From the NCBI RefSeq assembly GCF_003116815.1, contig NZ_QDKQ01000056.1, forward strand, positions 102,118 through 166,117: 64,000 nt of DNA, read 5' to 3'. The position numbers were made by a program, and so were the translations under genes. The notes beneath the pieces were generated by a model. The model saw only the letters and a list, made by a program, of their open reading frames with translations, was not told where the DNA came from and did not search any database. This DNA is from Caulobacter endophyticus (GTDB taxonomy: Bacteria > Pseudomonadota > Alphaproteobacteria > Caulobacterales > Caulobacteraceae). Shown piece after piece: positions 38,903 to 48,253 of this stretch (position 1 is its first letter; each line of letters starts with the position of its first letter).

Positions 38903-40411
38903 ATGCCGTTCTCGTTCAAGCGTGGTCGCAATGCGGCCGACGAGCGTCTCGCCGAGCTGGAGGCCACTGTCGCGGCCATCCATCGCTCCCAGGCCGTCAT
39001 CGAGTTCGAGCTCGACGGCACCATCCTGACCGCCAACACCAACTTCCTGAAGACGGTGGGCTACTCGCTGGACGAGATCCGCGGCCGCCATCACAGCATG
39101 TTCGCCGATCCGGACTTCGCCCGCAGCGACGAGTACAAGCAGTTCTGGCTGAACCTGGGCCGCGGCGAGTTCTTCGCCGGCAAGTTCCAGCGCCAGGGCA
39201 AGGGCGGCGTCGAGATCTGGATCCAGGGCGCCTACAACCCGGTGTTCGACGCCGGCGGCAAGCCCTGCAAGGTCATCAAGTTCTGCACCGACATCACTCA
39301 GGCCGAGCACGAGCGGCTGGCCAACGAGGCCCTGCGCAAGACCGAAGCCGAACAGGGCGCGGTGGTGCTGACCCTGGCCGACAACCTTCGACGCCTGGCC
39401 GGCGGCGACCTGACCGCCGACATCACGGCCGCCTTCGACGGCCGCTTCGCCTCGATCAAGAGCGACTACAACGCCGCCCTCCAGTCCCTGCGCCAGGCCA
39501 TGACCGAGATCGGCGGCTCGACCCAGGGCGTGCACAACGGCTCCAACGAGATCACCACGGCCTCGGAAGACCTCTCCAAGCGCACCGAACAGCAGGCGGC
39601 CGCTCTGGAGGAGACCGCCGCGGCCCTGGACGAGATCACCGCCACCGTGCGCCGCAGCGCCGAGGGGGCTCGCGCGGCCTCCACCGCCGCCTCCACCACG
39701 CGCCAGGAAGTCACCCGCTCGGGCGAGATCATGCGCGACGCGATCGCGGCCATGGGCGAGATCGAGCAGAGCTCGGGCAAGATCGGCCAGATCATCGGCG
39801 TCATCGACGAGATCGCCTTCCAGACCAACCTCCTGGCCCTCAACGCGGGCGTCGAGGCCGCCAGGGCCGGCGAAGCCGGCCGAGGCTTCGCGGTCGTGGC
39901 TCAGGAAGTGCGGGCGCTCGCCCAGCGCTCGGCCGAGGCCGCCAAGGAGATCAAGACCCTGATCGCCAACAGCAGCGCCCAGGTCGATCGTGGCGCCAAG
40001 CTGGTGAGCGACACCGGCCAGTCGCTGACCGGCATCGTCGGCCGCATCGCCGAGATCGACACCCTGATCTCCGAGATCGCCCAGTCGGCCCATGAGCAGT
40101 CGTCGGGCCTCAATCAGGTCAACACCGCCATCAACCAGATGGACCAGGTGACCCAGCGCAACGCGGCGATGGTCGAGGAGGCCACCGCGGCCGCCGCCTG
40201 CCTGCGCAACGAGGCCTCGTCGCTGGCCGAGCTGGTCTCGCGCTTCGAGACCGGCCACCGCATCGAGCAGCCCGCCGCGCACGTCGCACCCCGCCCGGCC
40301 GCGCGCCACATGCCCGACAACCCGGTCGCCGCCGCCCAGACCCGCATCGCCCAGTCGTTCCGCCCAGGTTCGGGCTCCGTCGCCGTCAAACAGGAGTGGG
40401 AGGAGTTCTAG
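38903..40411 (+). CDS. soluble PAS-containing methyl-accepting chemotaxis protein
   Basis: The 502-residue protein has no membrane helix. Order: PAS sensor (about 15-125: GTILTANTNFLKTVGYSLDEIRG, CTDITQAE), a HAMP-like stretch (about 155-200: LRRLAGGDLTADI), and the MCP signalling domain (about 215-455) with hairpin tip IDEIAFQTNLLALNAGVEAARAGEAGRGFAVVAQEVRALAQRSAEAAKEI. It ends in EWEEF, resembling the pentapeptide that tethers CheR/CheB methylation enzymes. A PAS cofactor (flavin or heme) is possible but cannot be seen. It converges with der, stops 18 bases apart. Confidence 0.95.
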   Translation: MPFSFKRGRNAADERLAELEATVAAIHRSQAVIEFELDGTILTANTNFLKTVGYSLDEIRGRHHSMFADPDFARSDEYKQFWLNLGRGEFFAGKFQRQGKGGVEIWIQGAYNPVFDAGGKPCKVIKFCTDITQAEHERLANEALRKTEAEQGAVVLTLADNLRRLAGGDLTADITAAFDGRFASIKSDYNAALQSLRQAMTEIGGSTQGVHNGSNEITTASEDLSKRTEQQAAALEETAAALDEITATVRRSAEGARAASTAASTTRQEVTRSGEIMRDAIAAMGEIEQSSGKIGQIIGVIDEIAFQTNLLALNAGVEAARAGEAGRGFAVVAQEVRALAQRSAEAAKEIKTLIANSSAQVDRGAKLVSDTGQSLTGIVGRIAEIDTLISEIAQSAHEQSSGLNQVNTAINQMDQVTQRNAAMVEEATAAAACLRNEASSLAELVSRFETGHRIEQPAAHVAPRPAARHMPDNPVAAAQTRIAQSFRPGSGSVAVKQEWEEF

Positions 40412-40429
40412 GCTCCTCCCGCCCCCGAG

Positions 40430-42109
40430 TTAGCGGCCCTTGGGCTTCCCGCCCGGGGTCTTGTTGCCGCGCACGACGCGCGAGCCGGCCACCGGACGGC
40501 GCGGACCGCCGGCCTTGCCGCCGGCGCTCTTCGTGCCGACCTTGTAGCTCGGCGCCGTCGACACCTTCTTCTGGGCCTTGGGGCCCTGCGGCTTGACCGA
40601 CTTCACGGCCGCCTTGCCGGTGTCGGCCTTGGCCGCCTCGGGAAGCTCGGCCGAAACCGTCGCCTTCTGGGCCGACTTCTTGACCGTGTTGCGGGCGGCC
40701 TTCAGGCGCGCCTTCTCGGCTTCCTTCTTGTCGAAGGCGCGCTTGCCCTTAACAACATACCCCTGGTCGGCGTCGGCATAGGGGTTGGCGCCCGACTTGA
40801 TGGTGATGCGCAGCGGCACGCCCGGCAGGTCGAAGCTTTCGCGCAGGCTGTTGACCAGATAGCGCCGATAGTGGTCGGGCATCTGATCGGCGCGGCTGGA
40901 GAACAGCACGAACGTCGGCGGACGGGCCTTGGTCTGGGCCATGTACTTGGGCTTGACGCGCTTTCCGCCCACGGAGGGCGGCGGGTGCCTCTGCATCGCC
41001 AGCTGCAGCCAGTCGTTCAGGTCGCGGGTCTTGACCTTGGTCGACCAGTCGCGGTGCGTCTTGATCACGGCCGGCATCAGGCGCTCGACGCCCCGACCGG
41101 TCTCGCCCGACAGCGCCACGACCGGCGCGCCGCGCAGTTGGGGCAGCATGCGCTCGGCGTGCTCGTTGAAATCCTTCAGGGTCTGGCCCGGATCCTCGAT
41201 CAGGTCCCACTTGGCCAGCACGAACACGACGCAGCGCCCTTCCCGCTCGGCCAGGTCGGCGATCTGCAGGTCCTGGGTCTCGAACGGATGGGTGGCGTCC
41301 ATCACCAGCAGCACGACCTCGGCGAAGGTCATCGAGCGGATGGTGTCCTGGGTCGAGAGCTTCTCGAGCTTCTCGTTGACCTTGGCCTTCTTGCGCAGGC
41401 CGGCGGTGTCGACGAGGCGGATCTTGCGGCCGTCCCAAGTCCAGTCGACCGAGATGGAGTCGCGGGTGATGCCCGCTTCCGGGCCGGTCAGCAGGCGCTG
41501 CTCGCCGATCAGGCGGTTGACCAGCGTCGACTTGCCGGCGTTCGGACGGCCGATGATGGCGATCTTGATCGGCTTGGTGTCGTCGTCGTAGTCCTCGAAC
41601 TCTTCCTGCAGCTCTTCGGGCGTCACCGCCAGGAGCGCCGCATAGAGGTCGGCCATGCCCTCGCCGTGCTCGCCGCTGATCGGGATCGGCTCGCCCAGCC
41701 CCAGGCGGTGCGCCTCGGCCGCGCCGATCTCGGCCTGCTTGCCTTCCGACTTGTTGGCCGCAACGACGACCGGCTTGTTCCGGCGGCGCAGCATCTCGGC
41801 GAAGATCTTGTCGAGCGGCGTCAGGCCCTCGCGGGCGTCGAAGACGAACAGCGCGACATCGGCCTCATCGATGGCCAGCTCGGTCTGGGCGCGCATGCGC
41901 GCTTCCAGGCTCTCGTCGGTGACGTCCTCGAAGCCGGCGGTGTCGATCAGCTCCAGGTCGAGGTCGCCCAGGCGGCCGTGCGCGAAGCGACGGTCGCGGG
42001 TGACGCCCGGCTGGTCGTCGACCAGGGCCAGCTTCTTGCCGGCAAGACGGTTGAACAGCGTGGACTTGCCCACATTGGGGCGGCCGACGATGGCGAGTTT
42101 CAAAGGCAT
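40430..42109 (-). CDS. der: ribosome biogenesis GTPase Der
   Basis: Two tandem G domains are visible: [18 protein letters not shown] (about residue 8) and [18 protein letters not shown] (about residue 187), followed by the KH-like domain (about 350-445). Der assembles the 50S subunit. At 559 residues it is about 70 to 100 longer than the usual E. coli length: the last 100 or so residues form a Lys/Ala/Gly-rich basic tail ending GGKPKGR. It follows yfgM and bamB, as in E. coli, after a strong hairpin. Confidence 0.97.
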   Translation of the reverse strand: MPLKLAIVGRPNVGKSTLFNRLAGKKLALVDDQPGVTRDRRFAHGRLGDLDLELIDTAGFEDVTDESLEARMRAQTELAIDEADVALFVFDAREGLTPLDKIFAEMLRRRNKPVVVAANKSEGKQAEIGAAEAHRLGLGEPIPISGEHGEGMADLYAALLAVTPEELQEEFEDYDDDTKPIKIAIIGRPNAGKSTLVNRLIGEQRLLTGPEAGITRDSISVDWTWDGRKIRLVDTAGLRKKAKVNEKLEKLSTQDTIRSMTFAEVVLLVMDATHPFETQDLQIADLAEREGRCVVFVLAKWDLIEDPGQTLKDFNEHAERMLPQLRGAPVVALSGETGRGVERLMPAVIKTHRDWSTKVKTRDLNDWLQLAMQRHPPPSVGGKRVKPKYMAQTKARPPTFVLFSSRADQMPDHYRRYLVNSLRESFDLPGVPLRITIKSGANPYADADQGYVVKGKRAFDKKEAEKARLKAARNTVKKSAQKATVSAELPEAAKADTGKAAVKSVKPQGPKAQKKVSTAPSYKVGTKSAGGKAGGPRRPVAGSRVVRGNKTPGGKPKGR

Positions 42110-42152
42110 AGGCGGTCAGTAGTCGATTTTTCGGGTCCCGGCAAAGCAACAA

Positions 42153-42181
42153 GCCCGGGCTGGCGATTCGCCAGCCCGGGC
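42153..42181 (-). terminator. strong hairpin between bamB and der
   Basis: GCCCGGGCTGGCG (42153-42165) is the exact reverse complement of 42169-42181, a 13-bp stem with a 3-base loop. On the minus strand it is followed by a T-rich TTGTTGCTTT. It sits in the 121-base gap between the bamB stop and the der start, so it may end or attenuate readthrough from yfgM-bamB. Confidence 0.7.
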
Positions 42182-42230
42182 CCGGGACGGTGTGGATGAA
42201 ATCCAGGCTCGCAAGGGAGCCCGGAAAGGG

Positions 42231-43658
42231 TCAGCGGATCGCGATCAGATCCGCCTCGTCGGTGGTGATGTAGACCTTGTCGCCGACGGCGATCGGAGCC
42301 AGCAGAACCGGCGCGCCGATCTTCAGGGTCTTCTCGGTGGCGCCGGTCTTGGGGTTCAGGGCCACGGCCTCGCCGTAGCTCGACACCGTGATCAGGCGGC
42401 CCGAAGCCAGGATCGGGCTGGACCAGACACGCGGACGCTTGGCCAGCTTCTTCTTCTGCTTCTTGGAGAGCTTGTCGGTCTCGTTCAGGTCGCGGATCCA
42501 GTGGACCTGGCCGCCGTCGCGCGAGGCGCAGATCACCTGGCCGGCCTTGTCGACCACGTAGACCACGTCGCCGACGGGCCAGGGCGTGGTGATCGCGGTG
42601 ACCGGCAGGCTCCAGCGGGCCTGCCCTGTGCGCAGGTCGGTGGCGGCGAACACGCCCGAGTGGCTGACGGCGTAGACGTCGCCCTTGTAGATCACTGGGC
42701 GGCCGGCGATGTCGCGGATTTCCGACAGGGCGTTGGTGCGGCTGGCGCGGCTGAGGGCCTCGCTCCACAGGTCGTTGCCGTTGCCGGCGCGCAGGGCCAC
42801 CAGTTCGCCCGAGGCGAAGCCGGCGACGACCGTATCGCCGCTGACGGCCGGGCTCGAACCGCCCAGGATGCGGGCCGGCTCGATCAGGGCCTGGTAGGTC
42901 CAGCCGGGCGTGCCGTCGGTCGCGGCGAAAGTCAGCAGTTCGTTGTCGGTCGAGACCACGAAGACGCGGCCGTCGGCCACGGTCGGCGCGGCGTGGACCG
43001 GCGTGCTGGTCGCCTGGCGCCAGTTCTCGTTGCCGGTGGCCGCGTCCAGCTGGGCCACGAAGCGGAAGCCCGACGAGACGTAGAGCTTGCCGTCGGCATA
43101 GGCCACGCCGCCGCCGAAGCCCTTGGTGTCGTCCTTGCGGCCGCCGATCCCGAAGAAGCCGCGCTTGCCCGGCTGGCGGGCCGGACGCAGATCCTTGCGC
43201 CACAGGGTCTCGCCGGTGACCGCGTCGAGCGCCGAGACCTTGGCCTCGCCGTCGAGCACGAAGATCTTGCCCTCGGCCGAGACCGGGTTGGAGGTGATGT
43301 GGAAGGTGCGGTTGGCCTTCTGGCCAAAGCCCTTGCGCCAGGCGATCACGAAGTCCTTGGCGGCGGCGACGTGTTCGACCGATTGCTCGGGGCCGCCGCC
43401 CGGCAGGCGCCAGTCGGCCTGGGCTTGCGGTTCGGGCAGGAAGAAATCGACGCCCTTCAGACCATCGGCGGCCTCGACCTTCTGATCGAAGGCGATGACC
43501 GAGATTCGCTGCCCTTGGGTGGCCTGGGCCTTGTTCTTCTCATCCTTGCCGAAGGGGTTGAGCTTCGACACCGTCGAGCAACCGGTCACCGACACCGCGG
43601 CCGACATCATCGCGGCGAGCAGCAGGGAACGCTTCAGAGTCATGGGTCGGCGGCTCAT
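42231..43658 (-). CDS. bamB: outer membrane assembly lipoprotein BamB
   Basis: The N-terminus MSRRPMTLKRSLLLAAMMSAAVSVTGC has a lipobox VTGC. The rest (to 475) is a PQQ-type eight-bladed beta-propeller with repeated blades (LDAVTGETLWRKDLR, LDAATGNENWRQ, AGNGNDLWSEAL, LRTGQARWSLPV). BamB supports BamA-mediated barrel insertion at the outer membrane. It overlaps the yfgM stop by ATGA; an alternative start is the inner ATG 15 bases later. At 475 residues it is somewhat longer than the E. coli protein. Confidence 0.92.
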   Translation of the reverse strand: MSRRPMTLKRSLLLAAMMSAAVSVTGCSTVSKLNPFGKDEKNKAQATQGQRISVIAFDQKVEAADGLKGVDFFLPEPQAQADWRLPGGGPEQSVEHVAAAKDFVIAWRKGFGQKANRTFHITSNPVSAEGKIFVLDGEAKVSALDAVTGETLWRKDLRPARQPGKRGFFGIGGRKDDTKGFGGGVAYADGKLYVSSGFRFVAQLDAATGNENWRQATSTPVHAAPTVADGRVFVVSTDNELLTFAATDGTPGWTYQALIEPARILGGSSPAVSGDTVVAGFASGELVALRAGNGNDLWSEALSRASRTNALSEIRDIAGRPVIYKGDVYAVSHSGVFAATDLRTGQARWSLPVTAITTPWPVGDVVYVVDKAGQVICASRDGGQVHWIRDLNETDKLSKKQKKKLAKRPRVWSSPILASGRLITVSSYGEAVALNPKTGATEKTLKIGAPVLLAPIAVGDKVYITTDEADLIAIR

Positions 43659-44404
43659 TGAGCTTGGGGTTGCAGGCCCGGCGGCAGCTGGCCGGGCGCG
43701 AGTTGGACCGGCGGCGGCAGAGCAGCGGCGGCCTTGACGGCGGCCGGCAGGGCCTTGGCCGAGCCGGAGTCGATCATCTGGATCGCCGCCTGGGCGCGCT
43801 GGCGGGTGTCGTCAGAACCGTCCGACAGCAGCGAGAGCACGACGAAATCGCCGCGCGCCTCGGCCGTCTTGCCGGCCTGGAGCTTGGCGAACGCCAGGGC
43901 TTCCTTGGCCTGCACGCGATAAGGGCTCTTCTCGCCGGTCAACGGGGTCAGCCTCGACTCGATCTCCTGATACGGAGCCGTGTCCATGAGCGCGAAGGCG
44001 GATTTGAGGCGGGCTATGTCACCCATGACAGGATCGGGAGCAATCTTGGCCGCTTCGTCGAAATAACCGACAGCTTCCTTGGTCTTGCCCTCGTCCAGGC
44101 GAATGCCGCCCATCTGCATCAGGGCCAGCGCGCGGTAGCCCGCGTTGCCTTCCTTCGACAGTTTTTCGAACTCGGAGAAGGCCTTGGCCGGGCCGTTCTT
44201 CTCGTAGGATTCGAGGGTCGCCTGAACGGCTTCCGACGCCTTGTTGGCGCGGTTGCTCTCGTAGGCCGTCCAGCCCCACCAGCCGCCGACGCCGAGGACC
44301 GCGACCACGGCCACCGCGCCCAGGACGGGCAGCGACTTCAGCGCGAAGGTCTTGTAGCGGTCGGAGCGAAGCTGCTCTTCGACCTCGTCAAACACATCGA
44401 CCAC
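43655..44404 (-). CDS. YfgM-like tetratricopeptide membrane protein
   Basis: The GTG start at 44404 (GGAG about 9 bases before) gives MVDVFDEVEEQLRSDRYKTFALKSLPVLGAVAVV, a cytosolic segment plus one membrane helix (about 25-45), then TPR-like helical repeats (ALMQMGGIRLDEGKTKEAVGYFDEAAKIAPDPV). YfgM is an ancillary SecYEG-associated factor facing the periplasm. It precedes bamB and der, as in E. coli. The longer frame from 44548 lacks coding character. Confidence 0.88.
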   Translation of the reverse strand: MVDVFDEVEEQLRSDRYKTFALKSLPVLGAVAVVAVLGVGGWWGWTAYESNRANKASEAVQATLESYEKNGPAKAFSEFEKLSKEGNAGYRALALMQMGGIRLDEGKTKEAVGYFDEAAKIAPDPVMGDIARLKSAFALMDTAPYQEIESRLTPLTGEKSPYRVQAKEALAFAKLQAGKTAEARGDFVVLSLLSDGSDDTRQRAQAAIQMIDSGSAKALPAAVKAAAALPPPVQLAPGQLPPGLQPQAQ

Positions 44405-44589
44405 GAACGAGGCTCCAGTACGGGCGCCGACGGCGCCGGGGCGTCGCTGCCCGGACGATCCCGGACGACGCAAGGTTGAAACATCAGGAGTCGAGGCGCA
44501 GGCCGCGACGCAGGCGGCGAACCTATAGCGTGTCCGCCGCCGCCGCAACGGCGGGGAACCGCGGTTTGGAAGGGTATCACTCGCCCCCT

Positions 44590-44710
44590 TTCCCCTTGAT
44601 GGGGGAAGGGCCGGGGTTGGGGGTGACTACGGCGGCCCATCCTGGCGCTTCGGTGCGAACTGAACGCTCGGCGTCACCCCCATCCCAACCCTTCCCCCAT
44701 CAAGGAGGAA
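44590..44710. repeat. imperfect long inverted repeat (palindromic intergenic element)
   Basis: An arm at 44590-44626 (TTCCCCTTGATGGGGGAAGG, continuing) and its imperfect reverse complement at 44672-44710 surround a 45-base spacer. It lies downstream of panB on the minus strand. The form is like the elements at 2525 and 3200 but the sequence differs, so it may be another family of the same kind of element. Confidence 0.7.
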
Positions 44711-44730
44711 GGGCTTGGACACCGCCAACC

Positions 44731-45558
44731 TCAATCCTTCTTGGCGTAGTACGTCTCGGCCACGCCCGGGAAGCTGCGGTCCTGGACGTCGCGGGCGTAG
44801 TCGGCGGCAGCCTTCTCGATCGCGCCCTTCAGGTCGGCGTAGCGGCGCACGAACTTGGGGGTCCAGTCGAACAGGCCCAGCATGTCGTCGCTGACCAGCA
44901 CCTGGCCGTCGCAGCCGGCCGAGGCGCCGATGCCGATGGTCGGCGGGGCGATGGCCTGCGTGATCTCGCGGGCCAGGGCCTCGGCGACGCCCTCGACCAC
45001 GACGGCGAAGGCGCCGGCGTCGGCGGTGGCGCGGGCCTCGGCCAGGATCTTCTGGCGGCCCTCCTCGTCGCGGCCCTTGGCCTTGAAGCCGCCGTCGACC
45101 AGCACCGCCTGCGGGCGCAGGCCCACATGGCCCATGACCGGCACGCCGCGATCGACGAGGTAACGGATCGTCTCCGGCACGGTGGGGCCGCTCTCGACCT
45201 TCACCGCCTGGGCGCCGGTTTCCTTCATGATGCGCACGGCGTTGGCATAGGCCTCTTCCGGCGCGCCCTCGTAAGAGCCGAACGGCATGTCGACCACGAC
45301 CATGGCCTTCTTCGAGCCGCGCATGACCGCCTGGCCGTGCAGGATCATCATTTCCATCGTCACGCCGACGGTGTTGGGCAGGCCATGCACGACCATGCCC
45401 AGCGAGTCGCCGACCAGCAGGACGTCGCAGGCGTCGTCGAGGGCGGCGGCCACCGGGGCCGTGTAGGCGGTGAGGCAGACGATCGGAACGCCGCCCTTGC
45501 GGGCGGCGATATCGGGGGCGGCGAGACGGCGGACCGTCTCCTGACGATGGGCGGACAA
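44731..45558 (-). CDS. panB: 3-methyl-2-oxobutanoate hydroxymethyltransferase
   Basis: First enzyme of pantothenate synthesis. The protein has the PanB motifs [47 protein letters not shown] and [19 protein letters not shown]. No in-frame ATG lies nearby, so I place the start at TTG 45558, preceded by GGAGCGAG; this gives 275 residues, the usual length. It lies 53 bases after the anti-sigma gene on the same strand. Confidence 0.92.
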   Translation of the reverse strand: MSAHRQETVRRLAAPDIAARKGGVPIVCLTAYTAPVAAALDDACDVLLVGDSLGMVVHGLPNTVGVTMEMMILHGQAVMRGSKKAMVVVDMPFGSYEGAPEEAYANAVRIMKETGAQAVKVESGPTVPETIRYLVDRGVPVMGHVGLRPQAVLVDGGFKAKGRDEEGRQKILAEARATADAGAFAVVVEGVAEALAREITQAIAPPTIGIGASAGCDGQVLVSDDMLGLFDWTPKFVRRYADLKGAIEKAAADYARDVQDRSFPGVAETYYAKKD

Positions 45559-45611
45559 GACTCGCTCCGGCTCTATTACGAAAGCCCGGAGCGCGGCAGG
45601 CCGCCTCCGGA

Positions 45612-45992
45612 TTAGAACTCTTCGACCAGTCGGGTGATGGCGAAGGTCAGAGCGATAGCCGCAAGAGCCGCGCCGAGCCAAAGGGTTTCTACGCTGGCCG
45701 GCGTGGCGACGAACTGGTTCACCTGGTCCATCAGCCTGTCGACGCCCAAATCCACGGTCGAGACGCTCTCGCTGGAGGCCGAGCGCAGGTCGGTGGCGAA
45801 ACGGCTGGAAATCAGTTGCCCGACCGCGAACAGGCCCGCCACGCCGCCGGCCGCGCCGATCGCCAGGCGCCGCAGCGTCCAGCCGCGGTCGAGCCGGCGC
45901 TCGACCCGCCCGTGGAAGCCCTCGGCGTCCGGAAACGCCGGCGGTTCGGCGAACAGCCGCGAAAGCTGCGCGTCGAAATCGCGATCAACCAT
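45612..45992 (-). CDS. probable anti-sigma factor, membrane-anchored
   Basis: The start at 45992 gives a 126-residue protein. Its cytosolic N-terminal half ([40 protein letters not shown]) is followed by two hydrophobic segments (about 45-60 and 105-122). The position, overlapping the end of the ECF sigma gene by 8 bases, suggests an anti-sigma factor. No zinc-binding His-x3-Cys-x2-Cys motif is present, so it is not of the ZAS type. The trigger signal is unknown. Confidence 0.7.
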   Translation of the reverse strand: MVDRDFDAQLSRLFAEPPAFPDAEGFHGRVERRLDRGWTLRRLAIGAAGGVAGLFAVGQLISSRFATDLRSASSESVSTVDLGVDRLMDQVNQFVATPASVETLWLGAALAAIALTFAITRLVEEF

Positions 45993-46560
45993 GACCTTCC
46001 CTCCGCGCCGAGGCGTCCGTGGGCGGGGCCAGCCTGGCCCTGAGTTTATCCAGACCACGTTTGACATGGGATTTGACCGTGCCGATCGGGATGTTCAAGG
46101 CTTCTGCAGCCTCCGCATGTGACCAGTCCGCGCCGTAGCAGAGTGAGACGCACAGCCGCTCGCCCCGCGACAGCCCCTTCAGCGCTTCGTCGAGATCCAG
46201 CCGGTCGCCGGGCGTGTCGCCCGAAACGGGTGGCGGCGGCTCTTCCGGGGCGGCGTCCGAGAAGATCAGGCGCGAGTCGCGCTTGACCTTGCGCAGATAC
46301 AGCCGTGCGGCCGTCTTCTTGATCCAGCCGCCGAAGGCCCCCTCGCCGCGATAGTCGGCGATCTGCTCGAAGCCGACCAGAAAGGCGTCCTGGGCGACAT
46401 CGTCGGCGGTGGCCGGATCGGCGCCCAGGCGACGCAGCAGGCCTCTCACGGACGAGCCGTGCCTGCGCACGAGCTCCCCGTAGGCCCGGCGGTCGCCGGT
46501 GGCGGCCAGGGCCGCCAGCTCGACGTCGTGACCGGTGGTGGGTGGGCGTTCGATGCCCAT
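45985..46560 (-). CDS. ECF RNA polymerase sigma factor
   Basis: The 191-residue protein has sigma region 2 (DVELAALAATGDRRAYGELVRRHGSSVRGLLRRLG, DDVAQDAFLVGFEQIADYRGEGAFGGWIKKTAARLYLRK) and region 4 (LSRGERLCVSLCYGADWSHAEAAEALNIPIGTVKSHVKRGLDKLRARL), joined by an acidic Pro-rich linker. No extra C-terminal domain. It lies 33 bases after a small membrane-protein gene and overlaps its probable anti-sigma. The GTG/ATG context is clear at 46560. Confidence 0.95.
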   Translation of the reverse strand: MGIERPPTTGHDVELAALAATGDRRAYGELVRRHGSSVRGLLRRLGADPATADDVAQDAFLVGFEQIADYRGEGAFGGWIKKTAARLYLRKVKRDSRLIFSDAAPEEPPPPVSGDTPGDRLDLDEALKGLSRGERLCVSLCYGADWSHAEAAEALNIPIGTVKSHVKRGLDKLRARLAPPTDASARREGHG

Positions 46561-46593
46561 GATGAAGGTCCCCTCTTCCCCAAGGCGCCTGCG

Positions 46594-46992
46594 TCAGGCG
46601 TCCGGCTGGTGGCCCTTGTTGGGGTTGAAGAAGCTCAGGATGACGTAGGCGACGCCGATCAGGGCCGGGATGGCGGCCGCGCCCATGACGGGATGCAGAG
46701 CCTCGTCCGCGATCTGGCCCAGCATGAAGCCCAGCACCGCCAGGCCCGCGCCGACGGCGATCAGGATCACGCCAGTGCGCATGTCGCGCAGGGCCGACGA
46801 AACCTTGGCCGGCTTGACCTCCTTGGTCATCGCCTCGATCAGCTCGGGCGGCAGCGCCTGCCCCTTCTCGATGGCGGCGCGGACGGTGGCCTGCATCTCG
46901 CGACGATCGCGGCTCTTCAGCCACATCGGGATCACGACGATGCAGACGACCATGATGAATGGCGCCAGCGGCACCAGGACTCCAAGTTCCAT
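46594..46992 (-). CDS. DUF6249-type membrane protein (132 aa)
   Basis: There are three hydrophobic segments: an N-terminal helix (about 6-24), a middle pair (about 72-90) and a C-terminal one (about 100-120). A cytosolic loop carries DRREMQATVRAAIEKGQALPPELIEAMTKEV, typical of DUF6249 proteins, which are often found with ECF sigma genes. The role is unknown. The ribosome site is GAGGGGAAC. It is likely first in the sigma operon. Confidence 0.83.
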   Translation of the reverse strand: MELGVLVPLAPFIMVVCIVVIPMWLKSRDRREMQATVRAAIEKGQALPPELIEAMTKEVKPAKVSSALRDMRTGVILIAVGAGLAVLGFMLGQIADEALHPVMGAAAIPALIGVAYVILSFFNPNKGHQPDA

Positions 46993-47110
46993 GACCTGTT
47001 CCCCTCGAATGTGTGTCGACGAGAGCCTGTCGCTTTCGTCTCGTACAGGGAAGAGGCTTTGACGGCGCCGTTTGGAGGCGCCCGCCGAGATGAAACTTTC
47101 GTAAGGCGGA

Positions 47111-47788
47111 TCAGGCCGTGGCGACGGCTGGCGCTTCGACCCGCGGGGTCAGGCGCGCGACGATGTCGTCCATCGCGTCGAGCAGCACGGTCGGCGCATG
47201 GTCGACGAGCAGCTGGCGGGTGGCGTAGCCCCAGGTGACGGCGCCGGACGCCAGGCCCAGAGCGTTGGCGGCGTCGATGTCGCGGGTCTCGTCGCCGATC
47301 GAGATCACCCGGCCCGGTTTCACCCGGGCGGTCCTGATCACCTTGGTGAACTTCTTGGCCTTGCCGAACAGCGAGGCGCCGCAGCCGTAGTGGTCGATCA
47401 GTTGGGCCAGGTCCGGCCCCAGCACGGTGCGGATGGTGGCTTCGCTGTTGGAGCTGACCACGGCCAGGCGCACGCCGCCGGCGGCCAGGGCCTTGAGCAT
47501 GTCGGGAACGCCTGGGAACAGTCCGATCGAACCGATCTCGGCAGCCATCAGCTTCTTGCCGTGGGCGGCGATGATCGGGATCTTCCAGGCCGAGACGCCC
47601 AGATACTTGATGATCTCGCGGTTGGGACGGCCGCGCAGCATCTCGACTTCCTCGTCGGTGACGCTCTTGAAGCCGTACATCCTGGCCATCGGATTGACGA
47701 GCTTCAGCACCACGGCGCCGCTGTCGGCCAACGTGCCGTCGAAATCAAAGATCGCCAGATCGTAGGGAAGCCCCGAAGTCACGCCCAC
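47111..47788 (-). CDS. HAD-superfamily hydrolase
   Basis: The 225-residue phosphatase-type protein has HAD motif I LAIFDFDGTLADSG, motif II AVVSSNS, motif III with a lysine in KKFTKVI, and motif IV VISIGDETRDIDAANALG. The cap layout resembles phosphoglycolate phosphatases, but the substrate is not certain. GTG start at 47788. Confidence 0.9.
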   Translation of the reverse strand: MGVTSGLPYDLAIFDFDGTLADSGAVVLKLVNPMARMYGFKSVTDEEVEMLRGRPNREIIKYLGVSAWKIPIIAAHGKKLMAAEIGSIGLFPGVPDMLKALAAGGVRLAVVSSNSEATIRTVLGPDLAQLIDHYGCGASLFGKAKKFTKVIRTARVKPGRVISIGDETRDIDAANALGLASGAVTWGYATRQLLVDHAPTVLLDAMDDIVARLTPRVEAPAVATA

Positions 47789-47905
47789 TCAATGCCCTGC
47801 CGCCGGACGAACCGGCTGTTTCCCCAAGACTTAGCCGCTCGACGCGGACCTTGTCGCCCCAAAGTTCGCCAACTCGCGTCAATCGCGCAAGCGGCGTTTC
47901 GCTCG

Positions 47906-48253
47906 TCAGGCGAGAATAGACGTGTACTGATCGGGTTTGAAGCCCGCCAGCAGCTTGCCGTCGACGTCGAGAATCGGCCGCTTGATCATCGACGGCTGAG
48001 CCAGCATCAGGTCGACGGCCTTGGCCGCGTCGATGCCCGCCTTGTCGGCGTCGGGCAGCTTGCGGAAGGTCGTTCCGGCGCGGTTCAGCACCGTTTCCCA
48101 GCCCAGCTGCGCCACCCAGCGCTCGACGTCGGCGCGGTCGGCGCCCGAAACCTTGTAGTCATGGAAAGCATAGACCACGCCGTGCTCGTCCAGCCAGGTG
48201 CGGGCCTTCTTCATCGTATCGCAGGCCTTGATGCCGTAGATCGTCACCGTCAC
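47906..48253 (-). CDS. ArsC/Spx family reductase-like protein
   Basis: The 115-residue thioredoxin-fold protein starts MTVTIYGIKACDTMKKARTWLDEHGVVYAFHDYK, with a single N-terminal cysteine, and has the family motifs NRAGTTFRKL and PSMIKRPILDVDGKLLAGF. This is the YffB-like subgroup (possibly glutathione-dependent thiol reductase). Without a CxxC motif a Spx-type regulator cannot be told from a reductase. It is divergent from heme oxygenase. Confidence 0.9.
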   Translation of the reverse strand: MTVTIYGIKACDTMKKARTWLDEHGVVYAFHDYKVSGADRADVERWVAQLGWETVLNRAGTTFRKLPDADKAGIDAAKAVDLMLAQPSMIKRPILDVDGKLLAGFKPDQYTSILA

